From NCBI RefSeq assembly GCF_035974275.1, contig NZ_CP142422.1, forward strand, positions 2,976,001-3,040,000: a stretch of DNA of 64,000 nt. The letters run 5' to 3'. The notes under the pieces were generated by a model that ran no database searches, was not told the DNA's origin, and saw only the letters and a program-made list of their open reading frames with translations. This document shows, in pieces, positions 54,084-62,412 of the stretch (its first letter is position 1; each line of letters starts with the position of its first letter). The DNA is from Chryseobacterium sp. MYb264 (lineage in GTDB: Bacteria > Bacteroidota > Bacteroidia > Flavobacteriales > Weeksellaceae). The translations under genes and the position numbers were made by a program.

Positions 54084-55244
54084 TTAATACGTATCAAAAA
54101 TATGTTTCATAATCGCCTTATCCTTATCCGTCAAAGCAACTTTTCTTCTTGCCATTGCCTTTTCGGCGACTTCGTAGGCTTTGTCCAGTTTAAATTTTTC
54201 GTCACCTTTAAAACCTCCCCACGAGAAATTTTCAATTAAATTGGGAGGGAAACCTTCTTTAAAAATATTGGAAGCCACGCCCACAACCGTTCCTGTGTTC
54301 AACTGGGTATTGATGGCTGTTTTAGAATGGTCGCCCATAATTAATCCTGCAAACTGAAGACCGGTATCTTCGAACGCTTTTGTTCTGTAATTCCAGAGTT
54401 TTACATGACCGTAATTATTTTTTAAGTTGGAAGAATTGGTATCTGCACCGAAATTACACCATTCCCCAATCACAGAATTTCCGATGAAACCGTCGTGCCC
54501 TTTGCTGGAATATCCAAAAATAATAATGTTGTTCACTTCGCCTCCCACTTTACAATGCGGACCAATAGTGGTCGCACCGTAGATTTTTGAACCTAAATTA
54601 AACTTCGATTCTTCACCCAAAGCAATCGGACCGCGAAGATGACAGCCTTCCATTACTTCCGCATTTTTTCCGATGTATATTTTTCCGGTTTTGGTATTTA
54701 ATGTAGAAAATTCTACCTGAGCGCCTTCTTCAATAAACAAATCTTTTTTATCTCCTAAAAATCCGTTGGTAGAAGAAAGCTCTTGTGAAATTCTATCTTT
54801 AGTCAGCAATTCAAAATCAAAATCGATCGCTTCTTTATTATAGGTAAAAAGGTCGGTTGGCTTTTTAAAGAAAACTAACTCTTCTTTGATATCGGTCATT
54901 TTCTCTATCTGATTCAGAGAAAAACCTTCCATATTGATTTTTGCCGCCACCAATTCATCTTCATAAACCAATGCTTCCCCTTGATTCAAGTCTTTTATTT
55001 GTTGAATGACCGTTTCTGTAGGTAAAAAGTTGGTCACCAAAAAAAGGCTTTCCTTTTTTTCAGGTTCTGCAAATTTATCCTGCAAATAGGTTTCTGTGAA
55101 AAAAGAAATTTCTGTATTCTCTAAAATTTTCTGCCATCTTTCGGAGAAAGTAAGAATTCCACAACGCATTTCTGCAACGGGGCGGGTAAAAGTAAGCGGA
55201 AGAAAATCTTCCCAATATTGTGCATCTGAAAATACTAATTGCAT
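54084..55244 (-). CDS. GlmU family nucleotidyltransferase-like protein
   Basis: 386 residues. It starts MQLVFSDAQYWEDFLPLTFT, followed by RPVAEMRCGILTFSERWQKI, the N-terminal signature of the Bacteroidota GlmU-related family. The C-terminal half is a left-handed beta-helix with hexapeptide repeats: IYIGKNAEVMEGCHLRGPIA, LGEESKFNLGSKIYGATTIG, PHCKVGGEVNNIIIFGYSSK and GFIGNSVIGEWCNFGADTNS. It is thought to bind or process sugar nucleotides in the cytoplasm. True GlmU is a separate gene in this lineage, so a bona fide UDP-GlcNAc role is unproved. Confidence 0.87.
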   Translation of the reverse strand: MQLVFSDAQYWEDFLPLTFTRPVAEMRCGILTFSERWQKILENTEISFFTETYLQDKFAEPEKKESLFLVTNFLPTETVIQQIKDLNQGEALVYEDELVAAKINMEGFSLNQIEKMTDIKEELVFFKKPTDLFTYNKEAIDFDFELLTKDRISQELSSTNGFLGDKKDLFIEEGAQVEFSTLNTKTGKIYIGKNAEVMEGCHLRGPIALGEESKFNLGSKIYGATTIGPHCKVGGEVNNIIIFGYSSKGHDGFIGNSVIGEWCNFGADTNSSNLKNNYGHVKLWNYRTKAFEDTGLQFAGLIMGDHSKTAINTQLNTGTVVGVASNIFKEGFPPNLIENFSWGGFKGDEKFKLDKAYEVAEKAMARRKVALTDKDKAIMKHIFDTY

Positions 55245-55285
55245 CGTTCAGTTTTATGTTTTAAGTTTAAAATTCAAAGTTTAAA

Positions 55286-55293
55286 CAAAAATA
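55286..55293 (-). promoter_or_regulatory. -7 box of the GlmU-family gene
   Basis: TATTTTTG on the minus strand, 41 bases before the start codon at 55244. Confidence 0.5.
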
Positions 55294-55584
55294 CAAATAA
55301 AATTTTCCTCAATTAGTTTAAATAAAGAACAATATCGAAACTTAAAATCAAATGGATCAGTTTCAAAACTTGGGGAGAAATTCTTTAGATATTTTTTTGC
55401 CACGAATGCGCGAATATTTTTATTTCCCACGGATAGCACAGATTTACCACGGATGATATCGTTGATTTTCTTTGTTTAACCTTTGCGGTCTTTTATAGGT
55501 AGAACGGTTTGGTGAGACTTAAAACGGGAATTGTTAAAAAACTTGGGTTGGCTTCGTGTTCAATATGTAAAGTGTAAGGAAAAG

Positions 55585-55621
55585 AATCTGTATCATTTGC
55601 AAAATCTGCGAGAGCAAAAAA
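55585..55621 (+). repeat. Flank repeat, copy 1
   Basis: Contains ATCATTTGCAAAATCTGCGA. The second copy at 55894-55933 is the same apart from a few bases. Each precedes an IS-end copy. Confidence 0.6.
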
Positions 55622-55638
55622 TTTCATCTTACATGATC

Positions 55639-55678
55639 TTAACTTTTTTGCCTAGTCCCCGACTTTTGTACTTGATCC
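55639..55678 (+). mobile_element. IS-end relic, copy 1
   Basis: Reads through TTTTTTGCCTAGTCCCCGAC and TTTTGTACTTGATCC. In the intact order these bases encode the last residues (LFA-stop) of an ISAon1/ISL3-type transposase plus the element end. Diverged from copies 2 and 3. Confidence 0.55.
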
Positions 55679-55682
55679 ATCA

Positions 55683-55865
55683 TTTTCAACCTTAAGAAAG
55701 ACAATCATACACCATTATAGAGATATCCTAAATTATTTTGATAAAAGAAGTACTAATGCTGCCGCTGAACCTTTCAATGCCAAGATAAAAAACTTCAGAA
55801 TGCAACTCAGAGGAGTCAAAGATAGAAACTTCTTTATATTCAGATTAACCAAACTTTTTGCTTAG
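55683..55865 (+). pseudogene. Transposase C-terminal fragment (ISAon1/ISL3-like)
   Basis: Sixty codons in one frame ending TAG: FSTLRKTIIHHYRDILNYFD, KRSTNAAAEPFNAKIKNFRM, QLRGVKDRNFFIFRLTKLFA. The pattern YFDxRSTNAxAExFNAKIKxFR is the C-terminus of the ISAon1-type transposases of Bacteroidota (DDE_Tnp_ISL3 family, from memory). No upstream catalytic part remains. Confidence 0.8.
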
Positions 55866-55888
55866 CCCCCAACTTTTGCGCCTGATCC
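55845..55888 (+). mobile_element. IS-end relic, copy 2 (attached to the transposase tail)
   Basis: The transposase stop (55863-55865) is followed by CCCCAACTTTTGCGCCTGAT, so the terminal sequence of the element overlaps the gene end. It is the best-preserved copy. Confidence 0.6.
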
Positions 55889-55893
55889 GAAAA

Positions 55894-55933
55894 AATCTGC
55901 ATCATTTGCAAAATCTGCGAGAGTAACAAAAAA
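55894..55933 (+). repeat. Flank repeat, copy 2
   Basis: Matches 55585-55621 with small differences (GTAAC replaces GC). The unit flank repeat plus IS end therefore occurs twice, 309 bases apart. Confidence 0.6.
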
Positions 55934-55945
55934 CGTTCTGATGAG

Positions 55946-55985
55946 TTAAACTTTTTGCTTAGTCCCCAATTTTTGCGCTTGATCC
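55946..55985 (+). mobile_element. IS-end relic, copy 3
   Basis: TTTTTGCTTAGTCCCCAATT and TTTGCGCTTGATCC, directly repeated with copies 1 and 2. Confidence 0.55.
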
Positions 55986-56030
55986 AATCAAATTAATTTA
56001 AAAAACGAAATCCTCAATAGAAGCGCATAA

Positions 56031-56060
56031 AAAAAGTCTTCCGAAAACCGAAAGACTTTT
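56031..56060 (-). terminator. Terminator after rpmE (type B)
   Basis: Arms AAAAGTCTT / AAGACTTTT with a loop CCGAAAACCGA, A/T-flanked so the minus strand ends in a T run. It lies 21 bases past the stop. Confidence 0.75.
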
Positions 56061-56081
56061 AATATTTTGAATATCAAAAAA

Positions 56082-56333
56082 TTACTTAGCGAATTTTTTG
56101 TATTTGTTCATGAACTTATCAACTCTACCTGCAGTGTCAACTAATTTAGTTTTTCCTGTGTAGAAAGGGTGAGAAGTTGAAGAGATTTCCATTTTGATCA
56201 ATGGGTACTCAGTTCCTTCAAACTCGATAGTGTCTTTTGTGTCTGCAGTAGACTTACATAAAAATACCTCGTCGTTACTCATATCTTTGAAAACAACAAG
56301 TCTATAATTTTCTGGGTGAATTCCGTTTTTCAT
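56082..56333 (-). CDS. rpmE2: 50S ribosomal protein L31, type B
   Basis: 83 residues. [40 protein letters not shown] and [20 protein letters not shown] are the L31 type B signature; the zinc-binding CxxC of type A L31 is absent (only one cysteine, in FLCKS). Type B copies work when zinc is low, although many Bacteroidota have only this form. It has a textbook promoter. No sign of degradation. Confidence 0.95.
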   Translation of the reverse strand: MKNGIHPENYRLVVFKDMSNDEVFLCKSTADTKDTIEFEGTEYPLIKMEISSTSHPFYTGKTKLVDTAGRVDKFMNKYKKFAK

Positions 56334-56403
56334 AATACAATTTTAAAAATTAAAGTTTGCTTTCGAAATAGTAATGGTATTTCTTCTGCTAAATTTTAGG
56401 TTG

Positions 56404-56434
56404 CAAAAATACAATATTTTTTTAAAATTGCAAA
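56404..56434 (-). promoter_or_regulatory. Promoter of rpmE (type B)
   Basis: On the minus strand TTTG (56434-56431), 19 bases, TATTTTTG (56411-56404). Both elements and the spacing fit the Bacteroidota consensus. The start codon follows after 70 bases. Confidence 0.8.
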
Positions 56435-56482
56435 TAACCAATCAATAATTTTTTCTTCATAAGAAATTTGAAGTATTTTCGT

Positions 56483-56490
56483 TACATTTG
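56483..56490 (+). promoter_or_regulatory. -7 box of the beta-helix lipoprotein gene
   Basis: TACATTTG, 24 bases before the ATG at 56515. Confidence 0.6.
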
Positions 56491-56514
56491 AAATCTATTT
56501 AAACTTTAATTTCG

Positions 56515-57927
56515 ATGAAATTCAAATTATTACTGGCCTTTTCTTTCTGGATGCTTCTTATGGCTGTATCCTGTAATAAGGATGACATTAGTTTTGATCA
56601 GCCTTCGCAGGAGCTAAGATTCTCAAGAGATACTGTTTTTTGTGACACTGTTTATCATCAGGTTCGTTCGGAAACCTATGCGGTAAAAGTTTTTAATAAT
56701 GAAGATAAAGACATCATTATCCCAAGAATCAATCTTGAAAAAGGGGCGGCTTCTTTATATAAGATCAATGTAGACGGGAAACCGGGCTATGATTTTAAAG
56801 ATGTTCCGTTAAGAAAAAAAGACAGTCTTTATATTTTTGTTGAAATTGCACCACAGGCCACAGGCCCGGAAGCCATTGCCGAAGATCGCGTGATTTTCAC
56901 GAGCCCAGCGGGTCAGCAGCATGTGACTTTATTCTCAGTGGTTCAGGATGCTGAATTTTTCATCCAAACGCCTACCAATCCGAATGTTATCAGCAATCAT
57001 ACCGTATGGAAGAATGATAAAGCAAAAATTATTTATGGTAATTTAACCGTGGATGAAAATATTTCTTTAGATATAGAAGAAGGTACGAAAGTATATTTCC
57101 ATAAAAACAGCGGAATGAAGGTTTCTGCAGGTGCATTTTTAAATATCAACGGAACGCTGGATAAAGAAGTTGTTCTTCGTGGCGACAGAAATGATCCTTA
57201 TTATGATACGATTCCTAAAAACTGGAATTCTATTAAAATGGAAGCCGGTTCTAATTTAAATATGAACCATGCAAGACTTTTCGGAGGTACAAAAGGATTG
57301 GAAATGAAGCAAACCAACGCAATCATTAATAACTCTTTCATTCACACATTTCAGGAGTATGGTATTTATGCCGTGAATTCTACGGTAAATGCTAAAAACT
57401 TAGTAATGAACAATTGTGGGGAATCGTGTATCGGGATTTTCAGAGGTGGAAGTCACAGCTATACCCATTCTACGATTGCCAATTATTCTAAAATAATGAG
57501 CTCTTATAACCGAAACGGAATTTTCGCGACCAATGAATGGAAAAATGAAAGCGGACAAACCGAACAGGGCGCTTTGCAACAGCTGAACTTACTGAACAGC
57601 ATCGTTTATTCTGACCGAGATAACGGAATCAACTTTGAACAAACACCGGGGCAATTATTTAATTTCTTCTTTCAGAATAGTTTAATTAAATATTCCAACA
57701 CTTCGGAAGCAGGATTCCAGTTTGATAATAACCCGAGCAGCATTGTTCAGTGTTATAAAAATGAAGATCCTCAGTTTGTTAATTATTTTACGGCGAAATT
57801 GAATTTAAGGGTTAACCAGAATTCTTTTGCCCGAGGAAAAGGAAGTACAGCCATCGCAGGCACTGTTCCTACCGATATCGTGAATGTTTCAAGAACAACA
57901 AATCCTACTTTAGGAGCTTATCAATAA
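56515..57927 (+). CDS. Lipoprotein with right-handed beta-helix
   Basis: 470 residues. Lipoprotein signal ending MAVSC (cysteine about residue 20) followed by NKDD, which fits the K-(D/E)2 surface-export signal of Bacteroidota lipoproteins (family knowledge). Residues 25-150 form a beta domain (QELRFSRDTVFCDTVYHQVR, VEIAPQATGPEAIAEDRV). From about residue 185 the strand-turn pattern IEEGTKVYFHKNSGMKVSAG, ARLFGGTKGLEMKQTNAIIN, NSFIHTFQEYGIYAVNSTVN and LNLLNSIVYSDRDNGINFEQ suggests a parallel beta-helix. The MazG-like gene starts directly at its stop (57928), so they are one unit. Function unknown. Confidence 0.78.
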   Translation: MKFKLLLAFSFWMLLMAVSCNKDDISFDQPSQELRFSRDTVFCDTVYHQVRSETYAVKVFNNEDKDIIIPRINLEKGAASLYKINVDGKPGYDFKDVPLRKKDSLYIFVEIAPQATGPEAIAEDRVIFTSPAGQQHVTLFSVVQDAEFFIQTPTNPNVISNHTVWKNDKAKIIYGNLTVDENISLDIEEGTKVYFHKNSGMKVSAGAFLNINGTLDKEVVLRGDRNDPYYDTIPKNWNSIKMEAGSNLNMNHARLFGGTKGLEMKQTNAIINNSFIHTFQEYGIYAVNSTVNAKNLVMNNCGESCIGIFRGGSHSYTHSTIANYSKIMSSYNRNGIFATNEWKNESGQTEQGALQQLNLLNSIVYSDRDNGINFEQTPGQLFNFFFQNSLIKYSNTSEAGFQFDNNPSSIVQCYKNEDPQFVNYFTAKLNLRVNQNSFARGKGSTAIAGTVPTDIVNVSRTTNPTLGAYQ

Positions 57928-58254
57928 ATGGAAATTACAAATCTGCAGCAACAAGTTGATGAATGGATAAAAACCATTGGCGTTCGTTATTTTAATGAAT
58001 TGACCAATATGGCAATGCTCACGGAAGAAGTTGGAGAAGTGGCCAGAATTATCGCCAGAAGATATGGCGAACAAAGCGAAAAGGAAAGCGATAAGAGCAA
58101 AGACCTTGGTGAAGAATTGGCAGATGTACTTTTCGTTACGTTATGTTTAGCTAATCAAACGGGAGTCAATTTGCAGGACGCTTTCGATAAAAAAATGAAA
58201 ATAAAAACTGATCGCGATAAAGATCGTCATCAGAATAATGAAAAATTGAAATAA
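57928..58254 (+). CDS. MazG-like nucleotide pyrophosphohydrolase
   Basis: 108 residues. The all-alpha NTP-PPase metal motif is present: EExxE in AMLTEEVGEVARIIARRYGE and ExxD in LGEELADVLFVTLCLANQTG. The start follows the upstream stop without spacing, indicating coupling. It hydrolyses noncanonical or excess NTPs in the cytoplasm; the exact substrate cannot be read. Size and motifs suit the short single-domain MazG family. Confidence 0.88.
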   Translation: MEITNLQQQVDEWIKTIGVRYFNELTNMAMLTEEVGEVARIIARRYGEQSEKESDKSKDLGEELADVLFVTLCLANQTGVNLQDAFDKKMKIKTDRDKDRHQNNEKLK

Positions 58255-58267
58255 GACAAAAGATATA

Positions 58268-58303
58268 AGATTTCAGATTCAAGACTTTAAAAATCTGAAA
58301 TCT
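58268..58303. repeat. Perfect 12-bp inverted repeat between the MazG-like gene and aroA
   Basis: AGATTTCAGATT, 12 bases, AATCTGAAATCT. A/T-rich, no T tract. The spacer also has AAATCTGA-like copies up to 58325, typical of a dispersed repeat. Confidence 0.55.
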
Positions 58304-58332
58304 GATGTCTAGAATCTAAAATCTGAAGAATA

Positions 58333-59556
58333 ATGAAGAAGCTAGAAAAATCAAAATTATTAGGAAATAAAACGGTACAGATCAGCGGTTCGAAAAGTAT
58401 TTCGAATCGTTTGTTGATTTTGGAAAGTTTATTTAAAAACATAAAAATCGGAAATCTGTCGAATTCTCAGGATACCCAATTGCTGAAAAAAGCATTGTCT
58501 GAGAACACAGAAACCGTAGATATTCACCACGCCGGAACGGCGATGCGTTTCCTTACGTCTTATTATTCTATTCAGGACGGTAAAACGACAATTCTTACCG
58601 GTTCCGGAAGAATGAAAGAAAGACCTATCAAAAACTTGGTAACCGCCTTGCAAAATCTGGGCGTTGAAATAGAATATCTGGAAAATGAAGGTTTTCCGCC
58701 ATTGAAAATCACGGGAAGAAAAATCACGCAAACAAGCGTTGATGTTCCTGCCAATATTTCGAGCCAGTTTATCACTTCACTTCTTTTGATTGCCGGAAAA
58801 CTGGAAAACGGATTGGAAATAAACTTGGTTGGCGAAGTTACGTCAAGGTCTTATATTGAAATGACGCTGGATATTTTAACCAAATTCGGTATTAAAAACA
58901 GCTTCATCGGCAACACGATCAAAGTAGAATCAACCAGCAACCAGCAACCAGCAACCATTAACTATGAAGTAGAAAGCGACTGGAGTTCTGCTTCTTACTT
59001 CTACTCTATCGCGGCCTTGGGAAGAGAAACCATTCATTTAAAAAGCTTTTATCAGTCATCCACTCAGGGAGATTCTGCGATTGCTGATATTTATGAACAG
59101 TTTTTCGGAATTAAAACAATCTTTAATAAAGGCGAGCATCAATTAACGCTTCAGCCTGATCCTAATTTTCAGTTTCCTGAAAAGATTGTTTTGGATATGA
59201 ATAACTGTCCGGATATCGCTCAAACCCTTTGTGTAACGGCAACAGCTTTGAAAATTCCTTTTGAGATTTCAGGATTGGGAACATTAAGAGTAAAAGAAAC
59301 CGACCGACTTTTAGCGTTATATAATGAACTGAAAAAATTGGGCGCAGAAACTGAATTTACGGATTTAACCATTAAATCAATCAGCTTTAATGAGCCTGAA
59401 GAAAATATCATCATTAAAACCTATCAGGATCACAGAATGGCGATGAGTTTTGCTCCTTTTTGCCTGATTAAAGAATTACAGATTGAAGATGAAGATGTTG
59501 TGGAGAAATCTTATCCGATGTTTTGGGAAGATCTTTCAGGCATTTTCACGCATTAA
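58333..59556 (+). CDS. aroA: 3-phosphoshikimate 1-carboxyvinyltransferase (EPSP synthase)
   Basis: 407 residues. It forms EPSP in the shikimate pathway. Signatures: SGSKSISNRLLILESLFKNI, HHAGTAMRFLTSYYSIQDG, TILTGSGRMKERPIKNLV, SSQFITSLLLIAGKL, DWSSASYFYSIAALGRETIH, LDMNNCPDIAQTLCVTATAL, LRVKETDRLLALYNELKKLG and DHRMAMSFAPFCLI. The internal heptamer CAACCAG run (58931-58957) encodes STSNQQPATINYE between core strands. The frame is intact throughout. Confidence 0.95.
   Translation: MKKLEKSKLLGNKTVQISGSKSISNRLLILESLFKNIKIGNLSNSQDTQLLKKALSENTETVDIHHAGTAMRFLTSYYSIQDGKTTILTGSGRMKERPIKNLVTALQNLGVEIEYLENEGFPPLKITGRKITQTSVDVPANISSQFITSLLLIAGKLENGLEINLVGEVTSRSYIEMTLDILTKFGIKNSFIGNTIKVESTSNQQPATINYEVESDWSSASYFYSIAALGRETIHLKSFYQSSTQGDSAIADIYEQFFGIKTIFNKGEHQLTLQPDPNFQFPEKIVLDMNNCPDIAQTLCVTATALKIPFEISGLGTLRVKETDRLLALYNELKKLGAETEFTDLTIKSISFNEPEENIIIKTYQDHRMAMSFAPFCLIKELQIEDEDVVEKSYPMFWEDLSGIFTH
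58931..58957 (+). repeat. Heptamer tandem repeat CAACCAG inside aroA
   Basis: Three full copies plus a six-base partial copy, in frame because three units equal 21 bases. It codes for NQQPAT-type residues between aroA core blocks. Loss or gain of one unit would shift the frame. Confidence 0.75.
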
Positions 59557-59591
59557 TTTAAAATAAAATCTATTCAAATTGATTTTAAATG

Positions 59592-59750
59592 TAACCACAA
59601 AAGAGGCAAAAGATATTCAGAAGAATAATTTTAGGAGACAAAAGTACTTAAAAGGACAAAATCAAAGATTGTAAAGACTTTTATGTTCTTTTGCCAGTTT
59701 AACGATAAACTTTAATAACATATCAAAAACTTTTGTGCCTTTTGTGGTTA
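59592..59750. repeat. Intergenic element with 21-base imperfect inverted ends
   Basis: Left arm 59592-59612 (TAACCACAAAAG then AGGCAAAAG) and right arm 59730-59750, whose complement reads TAACCACAAAAG then GCACAAAAG: 18 of 21 match. The interior is low-complexity and A/T-rich. The phrase ACCACAAAAGGCACAAAAGT is a familiar dispersed repeat of flavobacterial genomes. No gene in the 225-base gap. Confidence 0.5.
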
Positions 59751-59781
59751 AATAAAAGTATACTAATTAACACCAATTTCA

Positions 59782-60273
59782 ATGACAAAGTATTTATTAT
59801 TCCTGACCTTTCTGGTCCCGGTGTCTATTTGGGCACAATATCTTCTACCTAATGAAGAAATCGTTTATTCGTTTGAAACCAAAGCGGGTAAGAAGATGGT
59901 TTTGGCGAAAGACAAAAAAAATCAATATCTGCAATATCGCTTTGGAAGCAAAAGCAAAGTGGAAATGGAATTTCCTGCTGAAAGAACAAAATCCAGCTGG
60001 AAGAAATTCAAATACAAATCCTATATGAGAGGCGGAGGTAAGCAGAATTCGGGAATGGAACTGAATTACCTGACGTTTATCAATAAGGGCTATACATATC
60101 AGCTTCACAAAGCCTATTACGCAGAAGATGGCTCCTACTCCACCGGAATTACCATTACCGATGCCAAAGGCAAGGAGACCGATATTTCAGGAATTTACAA
60201 ATCAATAAAAGGTTGTCTTTGTGATCTTCCAGATATAGGATTAGTTGAAATAGAAGATACGGGAGGTTTGTAA
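59782..60273 (+). CDS. Secreted hypothetical protein
   Basis: 163 residues. Signal peptide MTKYLLFLTFLVPVSIWAQ. Mature part: EEIVYSFETKAGKKMVLAKD, YLQYRFGSKSKVEMEFPAER, GKQNSGMELNYLTFINKGYT, YQLHKAYYAEDGSYSTGITI and IKGCLCDLPDIG with a CxC pair. I do not recognise the family. A beta-rich periplasmic protein is likely. Its terminator is strong, so it appears to be monocistronic. Confidence 0.7.
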   Translation: MTKYLLFLTFLVPVSIWAQYLLPNEEIVYSFETKAGKKMVLAKDKKNQYLQYRFGSKSKVEMEFPAERTKSSWKKFKYKSYMRGGGKQNSGMELNYLTFINKGYTYQLHKAYYAEDGSYSTGITITDAKGKETDISGIYKSIKGCLCDLPDIGLVEIEDTGGL

Positions 60274-60293
60274 TTTTATTAGCTAAACAGAAT

Positions 60294-60333
60294 AAAAAAA
60301 TGTAGTCTTTATTAATAAGGACTACATTTTTTT
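60294..60333 (+). terminator. Terminator after the secreted protein gene
   Basis: A 20-bp stem starting AAAAAAATGTAGTC with one wobble, symmetrical, followed by a T run. Confidence 0.9.
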
Positions 60334-60384
60334 ATTTGATTTAACTGCGAAAAGCACTGAAATTTTATAACCTATTTAAATTTC

Positions 60385-60492
60385 TTTTAACATTAAGAAG
60401 TTAAGATTGTTTTCCTTAAAGATCTTAATAAAAATCAATTTATGGATTTCTTAATCTTATTCAGCTTAAAGAGCTTAAAATCTTAATGTTAA
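60385..60492. repeat. 108-base element bounded by a perfect 13-bp inverted repeat
   Basis: TTTAACATTAAGA at 60385-60397 and its exact complement TCTTAATGTTAAA at 60480-60492, with further partial pairing inside (TTAAG / CTTAA). The interior repeats CTTAAAGA-type words. Most of the 296-base gap between the secreted protein and the phosphatase is this element. Confidence 0.55.
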
Positions 60493-60569
60493 AAAAAAGA
60501 ATAAACAAAGTTTATTTTGATTAAGAAAATTTAGAACAAGCAATAAAAAGTCTTAAAATGCAATATTTA

Positions 60570-62396
60570 TTATTTCTGAATTCCGTATGCCTTCATTATT
60601 TTATTGAAGATCTCGGTATTTTCAAACAATCCCGTAAACTCTTTTGAATTCGGACCATAGGCGAAAACACTCGAAGGAATAGAAGTATGATCGTTGGTAC
60701 TGAAGTTTCCGAATATCCAACCGTCCTGCAGACTTCCGTCGAGAAGCGTTAATCCGCCTGTTTCGTGATCGCCAACGACAACTACCAAAGTTTCTCTATT
60801 CTCGTCAGCAAACTTCATCGCTTTTCCGACAACATGATCGAAATCTAGCAATTCAGTCACCAATTGTCCCAGATTATTGCTGTGACCGCCACCATCGGTT
60901 TGAGAAGCCTCGATCATCATGAAGAACCCGTTTTTATTGTCTTTCAGATTATTTAATGTAAGATCAAAAGCGTCTGAAAGCCAGTTTCCTCTTCCGTCCG
61001 TAATCCTTTTTGAAGCCAATGGATCGATCACCAGGGTTCTGTTTGCCATTTTATTCGCAGATTTCAAATCTTTATAGAAATCAATTTTAGCCTCTTTTAT
61101 TTTCTGAGCATTTTCTGAAGTCAGACCACTTGTCGGGCCGCCGATCAGAATCTTTGTTTTAGAACTGATAAAGTCTTTTAAAATAGTTTCCGAACTGTTT
61201 CTGTTGTCCGAATGGGCATAAAAATCAGCTGGAGTCGCATCCGTAATATCTCCTGTAGAAATTAACCCTGAAACCATTCCCTTTTCAGCAATAATATCTG
61301 GAATCTGTGCTAAGGCTTTTCCAGCTCCGTCAACGCCTACAAATGTGTTTTTTGTTTTTACTCCTGTCGCAAAAGCCGTAGATCCGGGTGCAGAATCGGT
61401 AATATACGCGTTGGAAGAATTGGTTTTCGACAATCCGGTGGCTTTCATATTAAAGACATTCAGTTTCCCTTTATTAGCCGTAAAAGCAGCGTAATATTGA
61501 GGCAAAGAAGTACCATCCGGAATCAGAAGAATGACATTTTTCACTTTCTTAACCACTCCGTCTGTTTGGTAAGTGGGCGAATAAGTTTCGTAGTTTTTTG
61601 TATTCTTATAAAAATTTTTCGGAAGAGTTGTTAAGAATTTTTTCAGATCAGGAATATGATCGGTATTGATATAATCTACCCCCAGATCAATCAGATTAAT
61701 CCATGCATTGGTAAAATCCGGAGCGCCATAGAAACGAATTGCCTTTTTTTGCGCATGAGCATTGTCCACCGTTTTTTTGATTGCTAAAGTTTCCTCGTCT
61801 CGCGGGATGCCTTTTCCGTTCCATTTAATAAAATCCTGAAGATCGGCACTGAACAATCCTACTCTTTTCAACTCATCAGCCGTATATTTTTGGTTGATAT
61901 CGCCATCAAAATACAGATAATTGGGATAATTTTTAAAATCCGAAGGTTTCGGACGACCTCCCGTAATAACGATTTTAACGCTTGAACTGTTGGTGATTTC
62001 AGGATATTTCTTCAATATATCCGTCAAGGCAGCTAAGGTCGTTTTGTACTCCTGTTTAACATCAATCAACAATTGCAGTTTTTTATTGGCATCAGGATAA
62101 ACGCTTCCTTTATTCAGTTTAATTTGTTTTGAAATATTATCCAGATAAAGACTTTCCAACGTTCTTTCTGCCGACAGTTCCTTTTCAGAATGAGCCACCC
62201 AAAGCTTACCTTTCACTAAAAAAACATCGGCTTCAATAGAACCGAAATCAGCATAATACGCTTCCCAAAACGGAACTTTTTGTTCGTAATCATTGTGTGA
62301 ATGAGCGTTGTTTACGCTATAATTCAAATAATTCTGTGCCTGATTTTTAGAAAAAACAGCCAGAGCCAATAATGCCCAAATTTTTGCTTGCTTCAT
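60570..62396 (-). CDS. Two-domain protein: GDPD/PI-PLC-like domain plus alkaline phosphatase
   Basis: 608 residues. Signal peptide MKQAKIWALLALAVFSKNQA. Residues about 25-270 resemble a glycerophosphodiester phosphodiesterase/PI-PLC-like barrel: NAHSHNDYEQKVPFWEAYYA, FGSIEADVFLVKGKLWVAHS, LLIDVKQEYKTTLAALTDIL. From about residue 290 an alkaline phosphatase: VILLIPDGTSLPQYYAAF, nucleophile serine in TDSAPGSTAFATGVKTKN, metal ligands in ASQTDGGGHSNNL and VVGDHETGGLTLL. Both activities would release phosphate from phosphodiesters in the periplasm. The gene follows a susD-like gene behind a hairpin (62413-62448). Phosphorus scavenging is inferred. Confidence 0.85.
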   Translation of the reverse strand: MKQAKIWALLALAVFSKNQAQNYLNYSVNNAHSHNDYEQKVPFWEAYYADFGSIEADVFLVKGKLWVAHSEKELSAERTLESLYLDNISKQIKLNKGSVYPDANKKLQLLIDVKQEYKTTLAALTDILKKYPEITNSSSVKIVITGGRPKPSDFKNYPNYLYFDGDINQKYTADELKRVGLFSADLQDFIKWNGKGIPRDEETLAIKKTVDNAHAQKKAIRFYGAPDFTNAWINLIDLGVDYINTDHIPDLKKFLTTLPKNFYKNTKNYETYSPTYQTDGVVKKVKNVILLIPDGTSLPQYYAAFTANKGKLNVFNMKATGLSKTNSSNAYITDSAPGSTAFATGVKTKNTFVGVDGAGKALAQIPDIIAEKGMVSGLISTGDITDATPADFYAHSDNRNSSETILKDFISSKTKILIGGPTSGLTSENAQKIKEAKIDFYKDLKSANKMANRTLVIDPLASKRITDGRGNWLSDAFDLTLNNLKDNKNGFFMMIEASQTDGGGHSNNLGQLVTELLDFDHVVGKAMKFADENRETLVVVVGDHETGGLTLLDGSLQDGWIFGNFSTNDHTSIPSSVFAYGPNSKEFTGLFENTEIFNKIMKAYGIQK

Positions 62397-62412
62397 ATTC
62401 TCTGTATAAAAA

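Larger units (their letters stand above)
55245..56081. other. 837-base intergenic region with degenerate IS pieces and repeats
   Basis: No intact gene. In order: a -7 box for the GlmU-family gene, a phrase CCACGAATGCGCGAATA and CCACGGATAGCACAGAT typical of dispersed Bacteroidota repeats (about 55392-55460), a 37-base repeat copy (55585-55621), the IS-end copies at 55639-55678, 55845-55888 and 55946-55985, a transposase tail (55683-55865), and a second repeat copy (55894-55933). Confidence 0.65.
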
